DNA from: Obelidium mucronatum
Lineage: Eukaryota > Chytridiomycota > Chytridiomycetes > Chytridiales > Chytriomycetaceae
DNA length: 64,000 bases
Assembly (NCBI GenBank): GCA_025765595.1
Contig: JAIVFH010000049.1
Coordinates: 1 to 64,000 of the forward strand
Direction: 5' to 3'
This document shows, piece by piece, positions 23,749-35,320 of the stretch. Made by a program: the position numbers and the translations under genes. Positions within the stretch are counted from its first letter, which is position 1; each line of letters begins with the position of its first letter. Under the pieces are notes generated by a model. It made no database searches. It saw only the letters and a program-made list of their open reading frames with translations, and was not told where the DNA came from.

Positions 23749-23787
23749 TTTTATTGTTTCTTTATTTATTTATTTAATAATTAGTAC
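23749..23787. promoter_or_regulatory. 39-bp divergent promoter, PDXK / NF-YC
   Basis: Only 39 bp lie between the two start codons. The region is TTTATTTATTTATTTAATAA-like and must contain both 5' UTRs or overlap them. Shared or overlapping transcription starts are implied by the spacing; no specific factor site is evident. Confidence 0.7.
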
Positions 23788-24702
23788 ATGCAGAAACAAT
23801 CTCACTCCATCCAGGGCGTCGACACTGCAAATAGCCAGAACCAGTCGGACATTGCGCAGATCCTAGATGCCTTCTGGTGCGTTCTGAGTCTGCAGGCGCG
23901 TTCGTAGTATCTCATCATCATCAAAAATCATTCCAGGGTCAAACAACAAGTCGACATGCATGTCATAACAGAGGGCCACGACTGGAAGTTCCATCAACTT
24001 CCGCTCGCTAAGAATCAAAAAAGTAATGAAGCTGGACGAAGAAGCAAAGAACATGGTGTGTCTGTGAGATTCGATCGATTGTCTCTCTGACCCTAACAAA
24101 ACCATGGCCTCTGACACCAGATGATATCAGCTGAAGTTCCTATTCTATTTGCAAAAGCATGTGAATTCTTTATTCTTGAGCTGACCCTGAGATCATGGGT
24201 ACATACTGAGGAAAACAAGAGGAGAACGTTGCAGGTATGTTTGTTTTAAACGTTTGCCATCCAAACCGTCGAGTGATTCATTCATTTTTTTTCTTCTAGA
24301 AATCCGATGTTGCGGCTGCTTTGAGTCGCCAAGATATGTACGACTTTCTGATTGACATTGTCCCAAGAGATGATGGTGGTGGTGGTGGCGCTGCTTCTTC
24401 CTCGTCTGCTGCTCCTCCTTCTCTACCACAAGATGTTGATCATGCATTGGTGAGTTTTTTTCGGCGAAGGAGTCGCCGTAGGCGATGTAGTATCATCTGA
24501 AATGTCTTTCTCATGGAGTGAGCCACAAGAGGGGGGTCACCTTCGAGAATACACCTTACACCGAGCACACACACACACGCACTCTCTCTCTCTCTTTCTC
24601 TCTCTCGGATCAAAAGACTAATGACTTATATGCAATTTTCCAAAATTTTCATAGGGTCTGGTTGACAACAACCAGTTCTACCAGCAGCTTCAAGACGAGT
24701 AG
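23788..24702 (+). CDS. Nuclear transcription factor Y subunit C (HAP5)
   Basis: Histone-fold subunit of the CCAAT-binding NF-Y/HAP complex. Start [20 protein letters not shown], then ILDAFWVKQQVDM. The histone fold runs [55 protein letters not shown] and [20 protein letters not shown], ending VPRDD. A Gly/Ala/Ser-rich tail and a last exon [15 protein letters not shown] follow. Five exons. One +1 break in KIKK (AAG-A-ATC, 24013) is a Lys AAG/AAA wobble duplication. The last intron contains a CA/CT microsatellite. Divergent from pyridoxal kinase. Confidence 0.92.
24541..24608. repeat. CA/CT microsatellite in NF-YC last intron
   Basis: A (CA)n run followed by (CT)n (CACACACACACGCACTCTCTC...) sits inside the final intron. 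Such tracts are length-variable; here it forms a pyrimidine-rich stretch well upstream of the acceptor site. Confidence 0.8.
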
Positions 24703-24847
24703 ATTTTTAGAGCATTTTGGCATTTCGTATCGTATCGTATCAATTTAATCATGCTTTGATTGAACAAAGGAAAACGAGAAAAGAAGCAAAAAAAAAAAAC
24801 AATAGAAAAGTTTGACAATTCCTTTTTGACAGCAAGCACGAGAGTGA

Positions 24848-24849
24848 AT

Positions 24850-24880
<31 letters not shown>

Positions 24881-27800
24881 CCGGATGGACCCGGCAGCAC
24901 ATTCGACCTGCACGAGGCGCTGACGAAGCTCGAGCCGGATGTGATCAGCGCCACGACGCGCGACGAAGCCATCTCTCGGTCGCGCGCGGGGTCCGCCAAG
25001 AAAAAGTTTTCGCTCGCGATGCTGCCGCGCTTTTCGCGCTCGCCAAGCCCAGGCCCGGGCGGCAGCGGCAGGCGGCGGCGCAAGCCCGGGCAAGCCGCGC
25101 GGGCGCAGCCGCAGCCGCAGTCCGCTGACGGCGGCGGCGATCGGCGCGCCGATGGATCTGCGGCCGCTGGGCGCTGCGAGTCCGCAGGCCCAGTCGCCGC
25201 AGCTAGCTGCTGAGTCCGGCGTCGTCGGGGTCGGCGTCGCCGAATTCGTACGCGTCGGCGGAGAACCAGCCACAGCCACAAGCAACAACAACTTCGAGTG
25301 CGCACCCAGTCTCCCGCTGATCCAATCCCAGGAAAACTCAGCAGCTACCCCGATAGACCCAGCTGGCCTCTAATAAAGAGTCCAAAGAGAAACCCGCCGT
25401 AACAAAACAAGAACAACAAGAACAACAACCACAAGAACCAAAAGAATACCGCGTCGTCAAAGAATTCAAAGCAAACGAAGACACTGAGCTATCTCTTGAA
25501 GTCGGAGACTTGATTGAATTGCTTGAGAAACCTGCTACCGACCAGGAATTCTGGTGGTATGGAATCAGTCGCACCTGGGGCCCCAATAACGGGATGAAGG
25601 GATTCTTTCCAAAGGAGTGTGTTGTTTTGGAGACTTTTCAAGAGACGGATGTTGCTGCTCCTGTTGCAGTTGCTCCACTGATTTCAATCTGATGATTCTG
25701 GTGGTGAATGGATTGAAGAAGAGGTGGCGAATGAAATGCCTGCGACTGTTAAACCTGGAATCAAGGTATGAGTTAATCTATATAGTGTTAGAGGTTTCCC
25801 AAAACATCCTCCCTTTCGTTTTTGGACAGCTCGTTTGTATATACCCATTCGAAAGAAGCAAAGCCGATGAGCTGGAGCTTGAAATCGGAGATGTCGTTGT
25901 TGTTCTTGAAGCACCTGAAGGCGGATGGTGGAGAGGAATGAAGGGATTCAGTACAAAAACTCCCACGTCAGGATGGTTCCCAAGCACCTTGGTCACTCTA
26001 GCGCCAGGCGAAAATATCCCCGGATGGACTCCGATAGTAAAAGTCAGGATAAAGAAGGAGATACTCCCTGTTCTCGATGAATCTCCAACAACTGGCGTAC
26101 CTCCACTTCAAGCAAGAACCAACAGCAGCGCCACTTGCAACGACTGCTGGCGACTCAACACCAGTCAGACACACCCAGTTGGAACTCTGCATAACAACTG
26201 AACCCAATAATCAACAGCAACACCAACAAGATCCCAAAAGAAACTCCCATCGGATCAACAACGCGACCCAGAAGTCTCCAAAAGCATATTCATGCTCTCG
26301 GAAGTGATATCCGTCAAAGACGCCAAATCCGAACCATCCCTCTCCGAAAACTCACAGCACACATCAGACCACAATATACCCAACGCTGTCAACCAATCAG
26401 CAATCAGCAGAAAATCGTCACTCGCTCCAAGCACATATGAGCCCTTATCCACGACAACATCGCGGATGAGAGAATCCGAGGCCGCTACCTCTACAACAAA
26501 CCATACATCCCTAAGAAGCTTGAATGACGGAATCGAACTCGAAGTCCCGACGATTGGAATCGGCGAATCCGTGAGACCGTCGATTGGAATGGACGGCGAT
26601 ACACAGGCGTCTCCATCAATGAATTCGACTGCAGATGATATTTTGATATCCGATAACGGTTCTGAAAAGGGAATGTCTGAATTCTTGACGCCTGATGAAG
26701 CTGCATCGGAGGCATCCGATGGAGATCATCATTTGGCGTCTGAGTTGTCGGTGGGGGTGCAATCGGATCAGCAGCAGCAGCAACAGCTGTCTCCGCTCCC
26801 ATCGACGATTGTTTCTGATGAAGATAATAACAGCAACAATAGCAACAGCAGCAGCAACAACAAAAAACTAACGATCCCCAAAAAAGCACGTCATTTACGC
26901 GCGCTGTCTATGCCCGTATCTGCATGGCAATACGGGCGTGGCTGGAAAGTCAGCTGGAAGTCTTGGACCACTGCTTCGATGAACCCGAGGAAGAAGAAGA
27001 AGAAAGTCTTGCATCACCTGCTCCAAATGTATCCACCACGTTAACTAGAATGTCGGAAGCGATTCCACATAGCCATATCGCTGGTAGTGGCGGAGCATGA
27101 CAGCCGGTGGTCGGTGTTCAAGCAGGGCCACAATCGATCCATGTCGGCGGCGGCAGATTCGAATTCTTCGCGTGTGTCAATCAACAAATGGAATCTGCCG
27201 GCTGTGGAAGGATCGCGGACTAGTTTGGTGGTTCGGTTGAATGACTCGGCGGGGACGGATCCAGTTCAATGGAGCGACGGTCTATCTCCTGAGCAAGTTG
27301 AAGCGATGGATGAAAAGGAAAAAAAGAGGATGAAGATTATTTTTGAGCTTGTGGAGACGGAGAGGGACTACGTGAGGGATTTGAAAATCATTATCGAGAA
27401 CTTCATGAGACCTATGGCGGAGAGCAAGTTTAGCAAGAATGTGGATGTTTTGTTTTCAAATGTGGATGAGCTTTTGGGTATTAATTCGGTAAGAAAAGAA
27501 AGAAACTATCCGTTGTTTTAAAAGGTTGATCTTAATCTCTCTTGTTGTTTTTTTTTTTAGCAATTCCTGAAAACGTTTGAAAGCAAAGTAAAGCAATCAC
27601 CAAACTTCCATGGAGTCGGAGAAATATTCTTGGAATTGGTTTGTCTCACGTTTTTTCTGCGATCGAACCCTTTCCTGGAATTTACACATTCAGTTTTAAT
27701 TCAGGGAGACAGTTTTGCCAAATATTCACTGTATTGCGCAAACCACTCTGTTGCTCTCAAGAATCTACAGAACCTTCAACAGAATAACCGCGCGTTTCGA

Positions 27801-30800
27801 TTGTTTCTGGAAGTAAGTGAACTTGCAAATAATACTGTATTTATTTTTTTGCCTCAAGTTAAATAAACGAGAATAGGATATTTGCAAAAGCCCAGTTACT
27901 AGGCAGCTCGATCTGGGTGGATTCTTGATTAAACCTGTACAAAGAATATGTAAATACCCACTCCTCTTGAAGGTTTGTATTTTCTTTATGCCACTGCCTT
28001 TTTAGTAATACATGTCTTTTTGTTTATTTAGGAAATCATCAAAAACACGGATGAAAACCACCGAGAATATCCAATCTTGAAACTTGCTCTTGAAACAGTT
28101 CAAGCCATTATTTCACAAGTCAACGATGGAGCCAAAGCGGCTGAAGGAGTTCGCAAAATGGTTGAAGTGCAAAGCTCCTTCACAGAAGTACGTCGCCTCC
28201 TTTTTTTTTAACATCTAAGTATACTCAAATTCCCCTCAAACTATATTTTTTTTGATTTTTTGTTTTTAGAAACTCAACATCATCACCCCAACGCGCTACC
28301 TCCTCCGCGAAGACAACCTCCACCTCATCCGCGGGGACAGCAAAAAATCCCGAAAGCTCTTCCTCTTCAACGACCTCGTGATGCTCGCCCGAAAAGACTG
28401 GCAATCCAAGCTCCGCCTCATGGACCAATTCAACCTCCGCCACTGTCGAATCTGCGACATTATCGACGACAATGATCAACCGGGATCCATGTTTGAAATC
28501 GAAGTCGTCCCCGCGGGGGGATCCAGTGCAACCTCCAAAGTGCGGCGGTTTTTGTTTAGTTGTGAGACGATTAAAATCAAGACTCAGTGGATTGAGTCGT
28601 ATCGTAGTGTTGCTACTGTCTCGGTGAAGAAGAAGAAGTTTAGTGATACTGTGATTGATGGGGAGGATGATGAGAATGTGTCGAGTGGGAACACGATCCC
28701 GTCGTTGAATACGGAGGAGGAAGGAGATGACGATGTTCTTGCCAAGGAGAAGGAGATTCCGATACATAAGAAGGTGGAAATGTATAAAGAAGAAGCCAAG
28801 AAAGCTCTTATTGAGGAGTATAAAGTCCGGATTGCGGAACTGGAAAAGATGCTGGGAGTCGCTGATTTATCTAATCAAGAACTGTCACAGAAACTGAATG
28901 GAACTGAGGCAAAACTTTTCGAGTTGGAGGCAGTGAAAGCGGATTTGGATGGTCAATTATGGACTGCCAATTGTGCCTTGTCAGAGTCTCAGGCCCTAGT
29001 TGAAACGTTGAAGACCAACATTAAGGAAACTGTGCAAGCAAAAGAGCAGGACTTTTCAACCGTGAATATGGTTCTACAAGCAACTATTTTGGAATCAGAA
29101 GGGTTGAAGAATGAAGTCTTCAAGGCCCGTGCTGATGCAGCTCTACTACTTGAGCAAAAAAACAATGAAATCACAAAAATCAAAACTGAGCTTGTTGATA
29201 CTCTGGAAGTGGAAAAATCAAAGCTTGCCTCGCAATTAAAGAAAAACGAGGAAGTCGCACATAAGCTTGAAGAAGCCCTTGAGAAAACAAAAGTCGAATA
29301 CGAAGCAAAGCTAGTAGAAGCAAGAAACGAAGCCAGCGTCGTAATTGCGGATTCAAAGCAGGCGGCAGAATTAAAGTTGGCCGAAGTAACACGGACACTC
29401 GAACACAGAATCGCAGACATTGAACAAGACTCTGCCGACAAAGTCCATGATCTCAAAACTTTACTTCATCATGAAAAAGAAAATTCAAAAGCAGAGATTG
29501 AATCCCAGCGTGAAAAATACAGGGTGTTGGAGCAGCAGTATCAGTCTGAAAAGCAGAGACTCTCAACAGACTTGGAAAATTTGAAACGCAAAGCATATCA
29601 AGCGCATGAAGCCATGAAAAAGAGTCTTGCCGATACAAAACTGGAACTCTCCAATAGCCTCAAAACTATCAAGGACAAAGAAACCATCATCCAAGAAAGG
29701 GACGAGACTGTCAGAGAGAAAATCAACATCATCAGTCGCTTGGACTTGGAAAAGCAATCCCTCACTGCGGAACTGACACGATGCAACACAAATGCTGAAA
29801 ACTCGCGCCAAGAATACACAAAAATACTGGCAAATATGGAGCGAGTGGTTCAAGAGCGGCATCAAGTGTTGACTCGAAAAGAGTCGGAGATTTCTGAACT
29901 AGCGCAGCGAGTTGCACAGTATTCTGAGCGTGCTAAAAACTCGGAACATTCCGCCGAGCAAGCCCGAACAATATTGGCTGATAAACAGATGCATTTTGAA
30001 GAGACAGTGTCGTTATTGCGGGAAGAAGCTTCCAAAACACGGGCTGAACGGGCCAGAGAAATGGAACATTTGGAAAACCTAACCAGCACCCACAAGGAAA
30101 CAACCAAGCAGCTTGAAATCACTCGATCTCAATTGAACAACGCATCTGATGTGAACCGGAGACTCGGCAACGAAAATAACAAAATGAAGGAACTGATTAG
30201 CTCGCAGTCTAAAGAAATAGCATCATCTGCCCATGAGTTGCAAAACCTGAAACTCTTGCAAGCAGAAATCCAGGATAGATTGAAGCGAAAGGAGCAAGAT
30301 CTGTCCCAACTTTCGCTGTCTGAATCTCAGCTAAAAGAGAGAGTTAAATCTATCGAAGACCAATGCCATCAGCTCGTAGTTAGTTGTGAACGTTCCGACA
30401 CGAGGAACTTTGAAATGGGTAAAACAATTGAACAGAAGGAATACGAAATATCCGAGTTGAAAGAATCTGTGAGGAAAATTACAGAGTTCGCACAAGCGCA
30501 ACTCCACCAGGAGCTTTCGGATTTAAAGGATAAAATGAGTGCGGAAGCTTCATTGCGATACGAGTACTTGGCCAAAGAGAATGCTGAGTTACACGTGCGG
30601 CTAAACAGAGAAATGGCAGAACTGAAAAATCGGAAGGATCATGAAGAGCAAATAATGGCGGGTCAATTAGAGCTTGTGGAAAGGCTTGAAAAGGAAACAA
30701 CTACGTCCAAGATCCGATGCGAGAAAGAAATTGACAGTTTAAAGGCAGCAAATCAAAAGCTAGATGAGGAAGTCAAGGAAAAAGCAAAGAGTTTGACTGC

Positions 30801-33180
30801 GCTCAAGAAGAAGCTGAAACAAACAGAGTCCGAAAAGGATGCTTTTGAAAAGTCGACCCAAGAACTGACGCTATCCACACGAAACCTTCAAGAAGTGAAT
30901 CAAAAGCTTGTTGTAACAAACAAAACACAAGAGGATGAAATGTTCTTTATGAAAAACCGTTTGGCCAATGCTGAAAAGGAAACCAATGCTCTGGCCAACC
31001 GCCTTGACCTCTACAGTGAGCTAGACAAGAAATACAACCAGCTACGAACTCATTCTGACCAAATCTCATATGACGTCAAATCAAAAGAAGAACAAGTTCG
31101 CAAAACCGAAGAGCAACGGGATAGAAAAGACAAGGAGATTGCAGCTCTCGAGTTTGTTATTGAAGAGATCTCAAACATAGCGTACAGTATCAATATTATG
31201 CCTGTTCATCATGCTCGTGGATTGTCCCCAGTCCATAATATAAGGATATCTGGGCTGAAAGATGACAGCAAAGTGAAATCAATACTCTCGCGAATGAATG
31301 ACATCAGCATAGATTATGACCGCGTGTGTGATGAGCTGGATGCAATGAAAGCTCGTTCATGTAACCTCGACAAAGAAAAGACTGAACTGTTGCAGGAACG
31401 TGATCTCACGCTCACCAATGTTAAGAAAATTGAAGCCAAATTCAAAGAGAAAACCAGAATGTATAAGCAAGACGTAGAGGCGTTAGAGGAAGAACTCAGC
31501 TCTTCAAAACAACAGTTTGATGCACTTAAAATGGCTAAAATGGAATGCGATTCTAAATTGAACAAGGCGCTTGTTGAATTGACAGACACAGAAAATAAGC
31601 TTACTAAACTGGAATCAGACTTTGAAAGTTTGCTGGATTCTCACAAGAAGTTGAAAGTTACGCATATTAAGAATACCGAGGCTGGACAGAAAGAAATTGC
31701 AGCATTAACCAGCAGCATATCCGACCTTACGAAATCCAAGAATGAGTCTCTATTGAAACTAAAAGAAGTCGAAGGCGAAAACGCATACCTTAAGTCTTTA
31801 ACTGATAAAATGATGGGCGCAAAAATGAAGCTCCAGGCCTCTCTGGACTTTGTGAATGCGACTGCATCCACTCTTGGTTCAGAAGTGGAGAGACTGAAAC
31901 TTGAACTAGCGGAAAAATCCGATCAAATCATTGCACTCAATGATTCAAACAGTAAATATGTATCCAAAATCACCATTTTGGAGGATTCCTTGAAGACTGA
32001 ACGTGAAAGGCATACCTCCTTTGTCAAAGAGTACACCCAAAAGTTTGAATCTCTGGAAAATGAGACATGGCGCAAGGAGTCGGATACTCATCACAAGTTC
32101 CAAAAAGCAATAGAGTACAGTCAAGTAGAAATTCAGGATCGAGACCACAGAATCCATCAGCTGACGGAATCGTTGGGTGATTCCCATCAAAGAGTCGAGC
32201 GACTGTCGTCGGAAATAACTGAACTTGAAGAAAAAATATCTAATATGAAAGCAGAGAATCAAGTCTTGTGTAATGAAGTTGTTGATATCAGTCGCAGAGA
32301 GAATGCTATGCGTTGCAAACTTGACATCATCCAGTCCAGGATTGTTGCTTCAAACCAAAACATTGAAGATATAAAAATATCCGAGCAATCGTTGGCTAAT
32401 TCATTGGCAAGACAAGAAACTCCTCAGTGGCAGCCAAAGTCTTTGAATGTGCGACCCAAACCAGTAGTTCATGAGGCAGTCCCTCAACAACAAGCAGTTG
32501 GTCAAGATCAGCTACTGCACCCAAACAAAAACTTGGTAAAGTCTACATTGAAAATGATTGACGGAATCCTGGCAAAGAAGACTCTCATTCTCCGGAAACT
32601 TGTATCATGTGAAAAATCTATCTTGGCGTTGCTTGACTCACAGCTAAGCGAAAAGCTAGACTTTGATGGAATACTTGAAATGTCTTCAATTGTTCAAAGC
32701 CGGGGAAACAATGCTGCACCAATAAGCAAAGATACAGCCCTCAGGACTTTGGAATACTTGGCAAACGTCTCCAGCTCCATCAATCACAGTCGAGAAGGAA
32801 AACTGGTGATTTTCCATCGTGCAAGAAGAGACGTAACTGTAGCCAAAGATCTGCTACATGAGATGCACGAGTTTGTGAGAGTTTGGCTTTGTGGGTTCGA
32901 GGAATTACCCATGATGCTACCCACTGATGTAAATACCATACCGAGAGCTATCCCATCAAGAAAAGCTCATTTTTCACCAAACCCTCAGCTTGAAGAGGAT
33001 GACTCGATAGCCGAACCTAACGACAAGACTTGGGTTGCCGAGGACTTTCATGAAGGAGCAGTTAAACAAGAGCCCAACCCATTGTCTGCGAAAACCCCAG
33101 CAATTCTACTGGCTCTTCCAAAGATAGGAAGTCTTTTTGATGAAAATGAAATGAGCACTCTGTTTGGAAGTAAGAATTGA
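24848..33180 (+). CDS. Giant SH3-SH3-RhoGEF(DH-PH)-coiled-coil protein
   Basis: Multi-exon gene of roughly 2,500 codons; start [22 protein letters not shown]3-1 at about 25460-25630 (YRVVKEFKANEDTELSLEVG, WWYGISRTWG). SH3-2 at about 25835-26000 (LVCIYPFERSKADELELEIG, GGWWRGMKG). A Ser/Gln-rich region follows. The DH domain spans about 27320-28190, with CR1 ELVETERDYVRDLKIIIENF and CR3 FLIKPVQRICKYPLLLK. The PH domain (28270-28615) has RKLFLFNDLVMLARKD and ends CETIKIKTQWIESYRSV. Then an uninterrupted exon codes about 1,200 residues of heptad-rich coiled coil and a globular C-terminus. It should activate a Rho-family GTPase on a filamentous scaffold. About eight +1 wobble-type breaks occur before the DH domain (e.g. 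ATC-T-GAT at 25690), and none in the 4.8-kb coiled-coil exon. Confidence 0.85.
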
Positions 33181-33250
33181 GCTTTCTTAATAAAAGTAAA
33201 GACCGCAAAAACAATGCAAGTTGACCAATGTAAGGATCGCTAGGCCGCAG

Positions 33251-33988
33251 ATGATTGTGATAACAGGAATGTTTCTTCGAAGCCAGGAGTCAAGATGCTC
33301 CACCCCCTTTCTCGTCTTCCGCCGACTCAGAGACTTCGCTCTTGATCAATGAGGCACCTGTTTACAGTGGACCAATTATTCTTAAGAAGGGACTTAAGTT
33401 TCTGCACAGAATTGAATTTGATTATGATTCTGCTCCTGTTTACTATGATGGCAGAAGACCAGATGTCTTGGAAAAGCAGGTGCAGTCCAATCAATCAAAT
33501 CACTTACAAATCTAACGGTGAAACAGATTTCGAACTTGACTTATGCCGATCGCATCGCGAGCCTCAACCAAGAATTGTGCTCGAACGGGCATATTGCCGA
33601 ATTCCTTTCCGCTTGTTGGATGTATTATGTTGCTGCAGCAGTGAGCTTGTTCATTGTCATTGCTGTCGGAACATATATCAACCCTTCTTTCTACGGTGGA
33701 ATGGCCATTCCGCTCGTGATTATCGGATCTCTACCTTATGATGCTGAGGTAATGTGTTGATTTTCTTTCATGCGATGATCATGATTGATGGCGCGAAAAT
33801 AGTACATCAACATCTGCAAGGACCACATTAACATCTGGAACGCTGAGAACGAATCTCTTGGAATCAACATCGTTTATATGGCTGATCCAAGAAGACCCAG
33901 AAACGGACACCCGTTGATCAATGTCCCAATCGTGGTCCTTGAAAAAGAAGATGGAGAAGAAGCTGCCTTGCCAAGATACTCTCAATAA
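33251..33988 (+). CDS. Hypothetical membrane protein
   Basis: Not recognised. A start at 33251 gives MIVITGMFL and then, after a wobble duplication (CTT-C-GAA near 33280), EARSQDAPPPFSSSADSETS and LLINEAPVYSGPIILKKGLK. After an intron it continues ISNLTYADRIASLNQELCSN and two hydrophobic segments, YYVAAAVSLFIVIAVGTYI and MAIPLVIIGSLPYDAE. The last exon (from 33803) gives YINICKDHINIWNAENESLG and ends PIVVLEKEDGEEAALPRYSQ. About 220 residues, with a hydrophilic N-terminus, a hairpin of two membrane segments and a soluble C-terminus. The start is uncertain. Confidence 0.6.
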
Positions 33989-34079
33989 TAATGATCACGA
34001 CCTAACTTGTCATGTGAAGGGTTTTGCGCAGTTGGGTATTCCATAAAAACTAAAAAAAAGTCGTGTACAACTATTGGCT

Positions 34080-34624
34080 TTAATCATCGTGCATTCCGTA
34101 CTTCGATTTCATCTCATTAATTTCCGCTTCCTGAGAGTATAAGGAACAGAGCGATATTCAGGAACACGTTTAAACTGATGTGATAAGCGCTCACCTTTGC
34201 CGCTAAATCCAGTTTCTTTGTTTGTTTTGTGGGATTGAAGTATAGAACAATTAAATAGCGGCCTACGAGTGCGAGGTTGTGGTTTGTTAGTACAGTCAAG
34301 CAAGTTGAGTTCGAAGTTCTCACCCATGATGTTGAATCCCGATAAGTGGTCGCATGCCGCTTTTGCATCAAAGATATCTTCATAAACTGTACAAAAGAGT
34401 GAGTTGGTCATGAAAGTGTAATGCGCATACTGACCTACGAAGGCAGTTCCTCTTGTATCATTTGAGTTCCCCAACCGAACCTGCCGAATCGGGCCATACT
34501 TTCCAAACAAATCATACATTTCTTCTGATGAAATCTTGAAAGGCAAATTTCGCACGAAGAGGATGCGGTTTACTTCGGCCGGAAGACGAACTTGTGCATT
34601 TGCTTTGGTTCCTGAAAACGCCAT
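34080..34624 (-). CDS. SF3B6: Splicing factor 3B subunit 6 (p14)
   Basis: RRM protein of the U2 snRNP SF3b complex that contacts the branch-point adenosine. Start [20 protein letters not shown], then [33 protein letters not shown] and TRGTAFV. After an intron: [20 protein letters not shown]. The next exon gives [19 protein letters not shown], and the last [15 protein letters not shown] before TAA at 34080-34082. RNP2 (ILFVRNL) is intact; RNP1 is the family's degenerate form split by an intron (TRGTAFV/VYED). About 120 residues, normal length. The start codon is 46 bp from the divergent PDRG1 gene. Confidence 0.95.
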
Positions 34625-34670
34625 TGAATTTTGTGTTTTTAAAAACCAGCAAACTTCAATAGGAAAGAAC
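34625..34670. promoter_or_regulatory. 46-bp divergent promoter, SF3B6 / PDRG1
   Basis: The two start codons face away from each other with 46 bp between them. No obvious TATA element is present. The spacing implies a shared bidirectional promoter and very short 5' UTRs, or transcription starts inside the neighbouring gene. Confidence 0.7.
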
Positions 34671-35260
34671 ATGGACGTATTAAGAGATCAGGCAGAAGTG
34701 GAAGTACGAGAGATTTTCTGAGTAGTCTGGTTCTGAAAGAGCTTTCGCAGCGGCTGGCGGAAGATATTCTGACAGACAAGCAATTGGTTTGTGGAGAAGG
34801 GGTTCATCAAACAGCAGAAGTACTTACTTTGGTGTTCAGATTATTGACTTGGACAGACGCAGGAATGAAAACAGGGAAGCATTGGGGTGTTTCCGACGAA
34901 ATGAAGTTGGTGGGTTACAGAAATCCGGTCTGATCATGCTTACAACTCCCCCCAGACAACAAGCTGTGGTTCTTTAGCGGCGGATTGGTAATGAAGATGG
35001 GTAAGGATTCAGCCAGAGGGATCATCGAGCAAGGTGCGGTGTGTTGTTGGTGGACATCCAAGTCGATAACTTCGAGCACAGAGCAACAGCAGCTGGATTC
35101 CGAGATTTCATCTCTGCGAACGCAAATGAAGGAGAAGATGACCGAACTCGAGAAACTGGAAAACATTCTCCATCCCGATGCAACGCGTCCTGGCGCCGTG
35201 ACTGCCAGCTCATATAGCACACTCAAACCAGCGAATTTAAATGAATTGATGCATAATTAA
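34671..35260 (+). CDS. PDRG1: PDRG1-like prefoldin-family protein
   Basis: Beta-type prefoldin-like subunit related to p53 and DNA damage-regulated protein 1, a component of the R2TP/prefoldin-like (PAQosome) chaperone assembly. After two wobble duplications (GTA/C 34707, GAG/A 34711) exon 1 reads [20 protein letters not shown] then TDKQL. Exon 2 is [18 protein letters not shown], matching the family's VDLDTKRNQNREGLRAL. Exon 3 is [20 protein letters not shown] then RGIIEQ, and exon 4 starts [19 protein letters not shown]. Splice joins are in phase. Two coiled-coil helices flank the hairpin as in beta prefoldins. Divergent from SF3B6. Confidence 0.82.
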
Positions 35261-35320
35261 ATATTTGTTAGTTTATTACTGTTTGCTTGGTGTACTTTTG
35301 CTTTTTTCATCATCGCAAAA

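Noticed and set aside
23015..23784. Several plus-strand Arg/Ala-rich ORFs opposite pyridoxal kinase
   Set aside because: GC-rich shadow frames of a conserved minus-strand gene; no domain, no splice support.
28989..32262. Minus-strand Ser/Leu-rich ORFs opposite the coiled-coil exon
   Set aside because: Typical antisense shadows of Glu/Lys-rich coiled-coil coding sequence.
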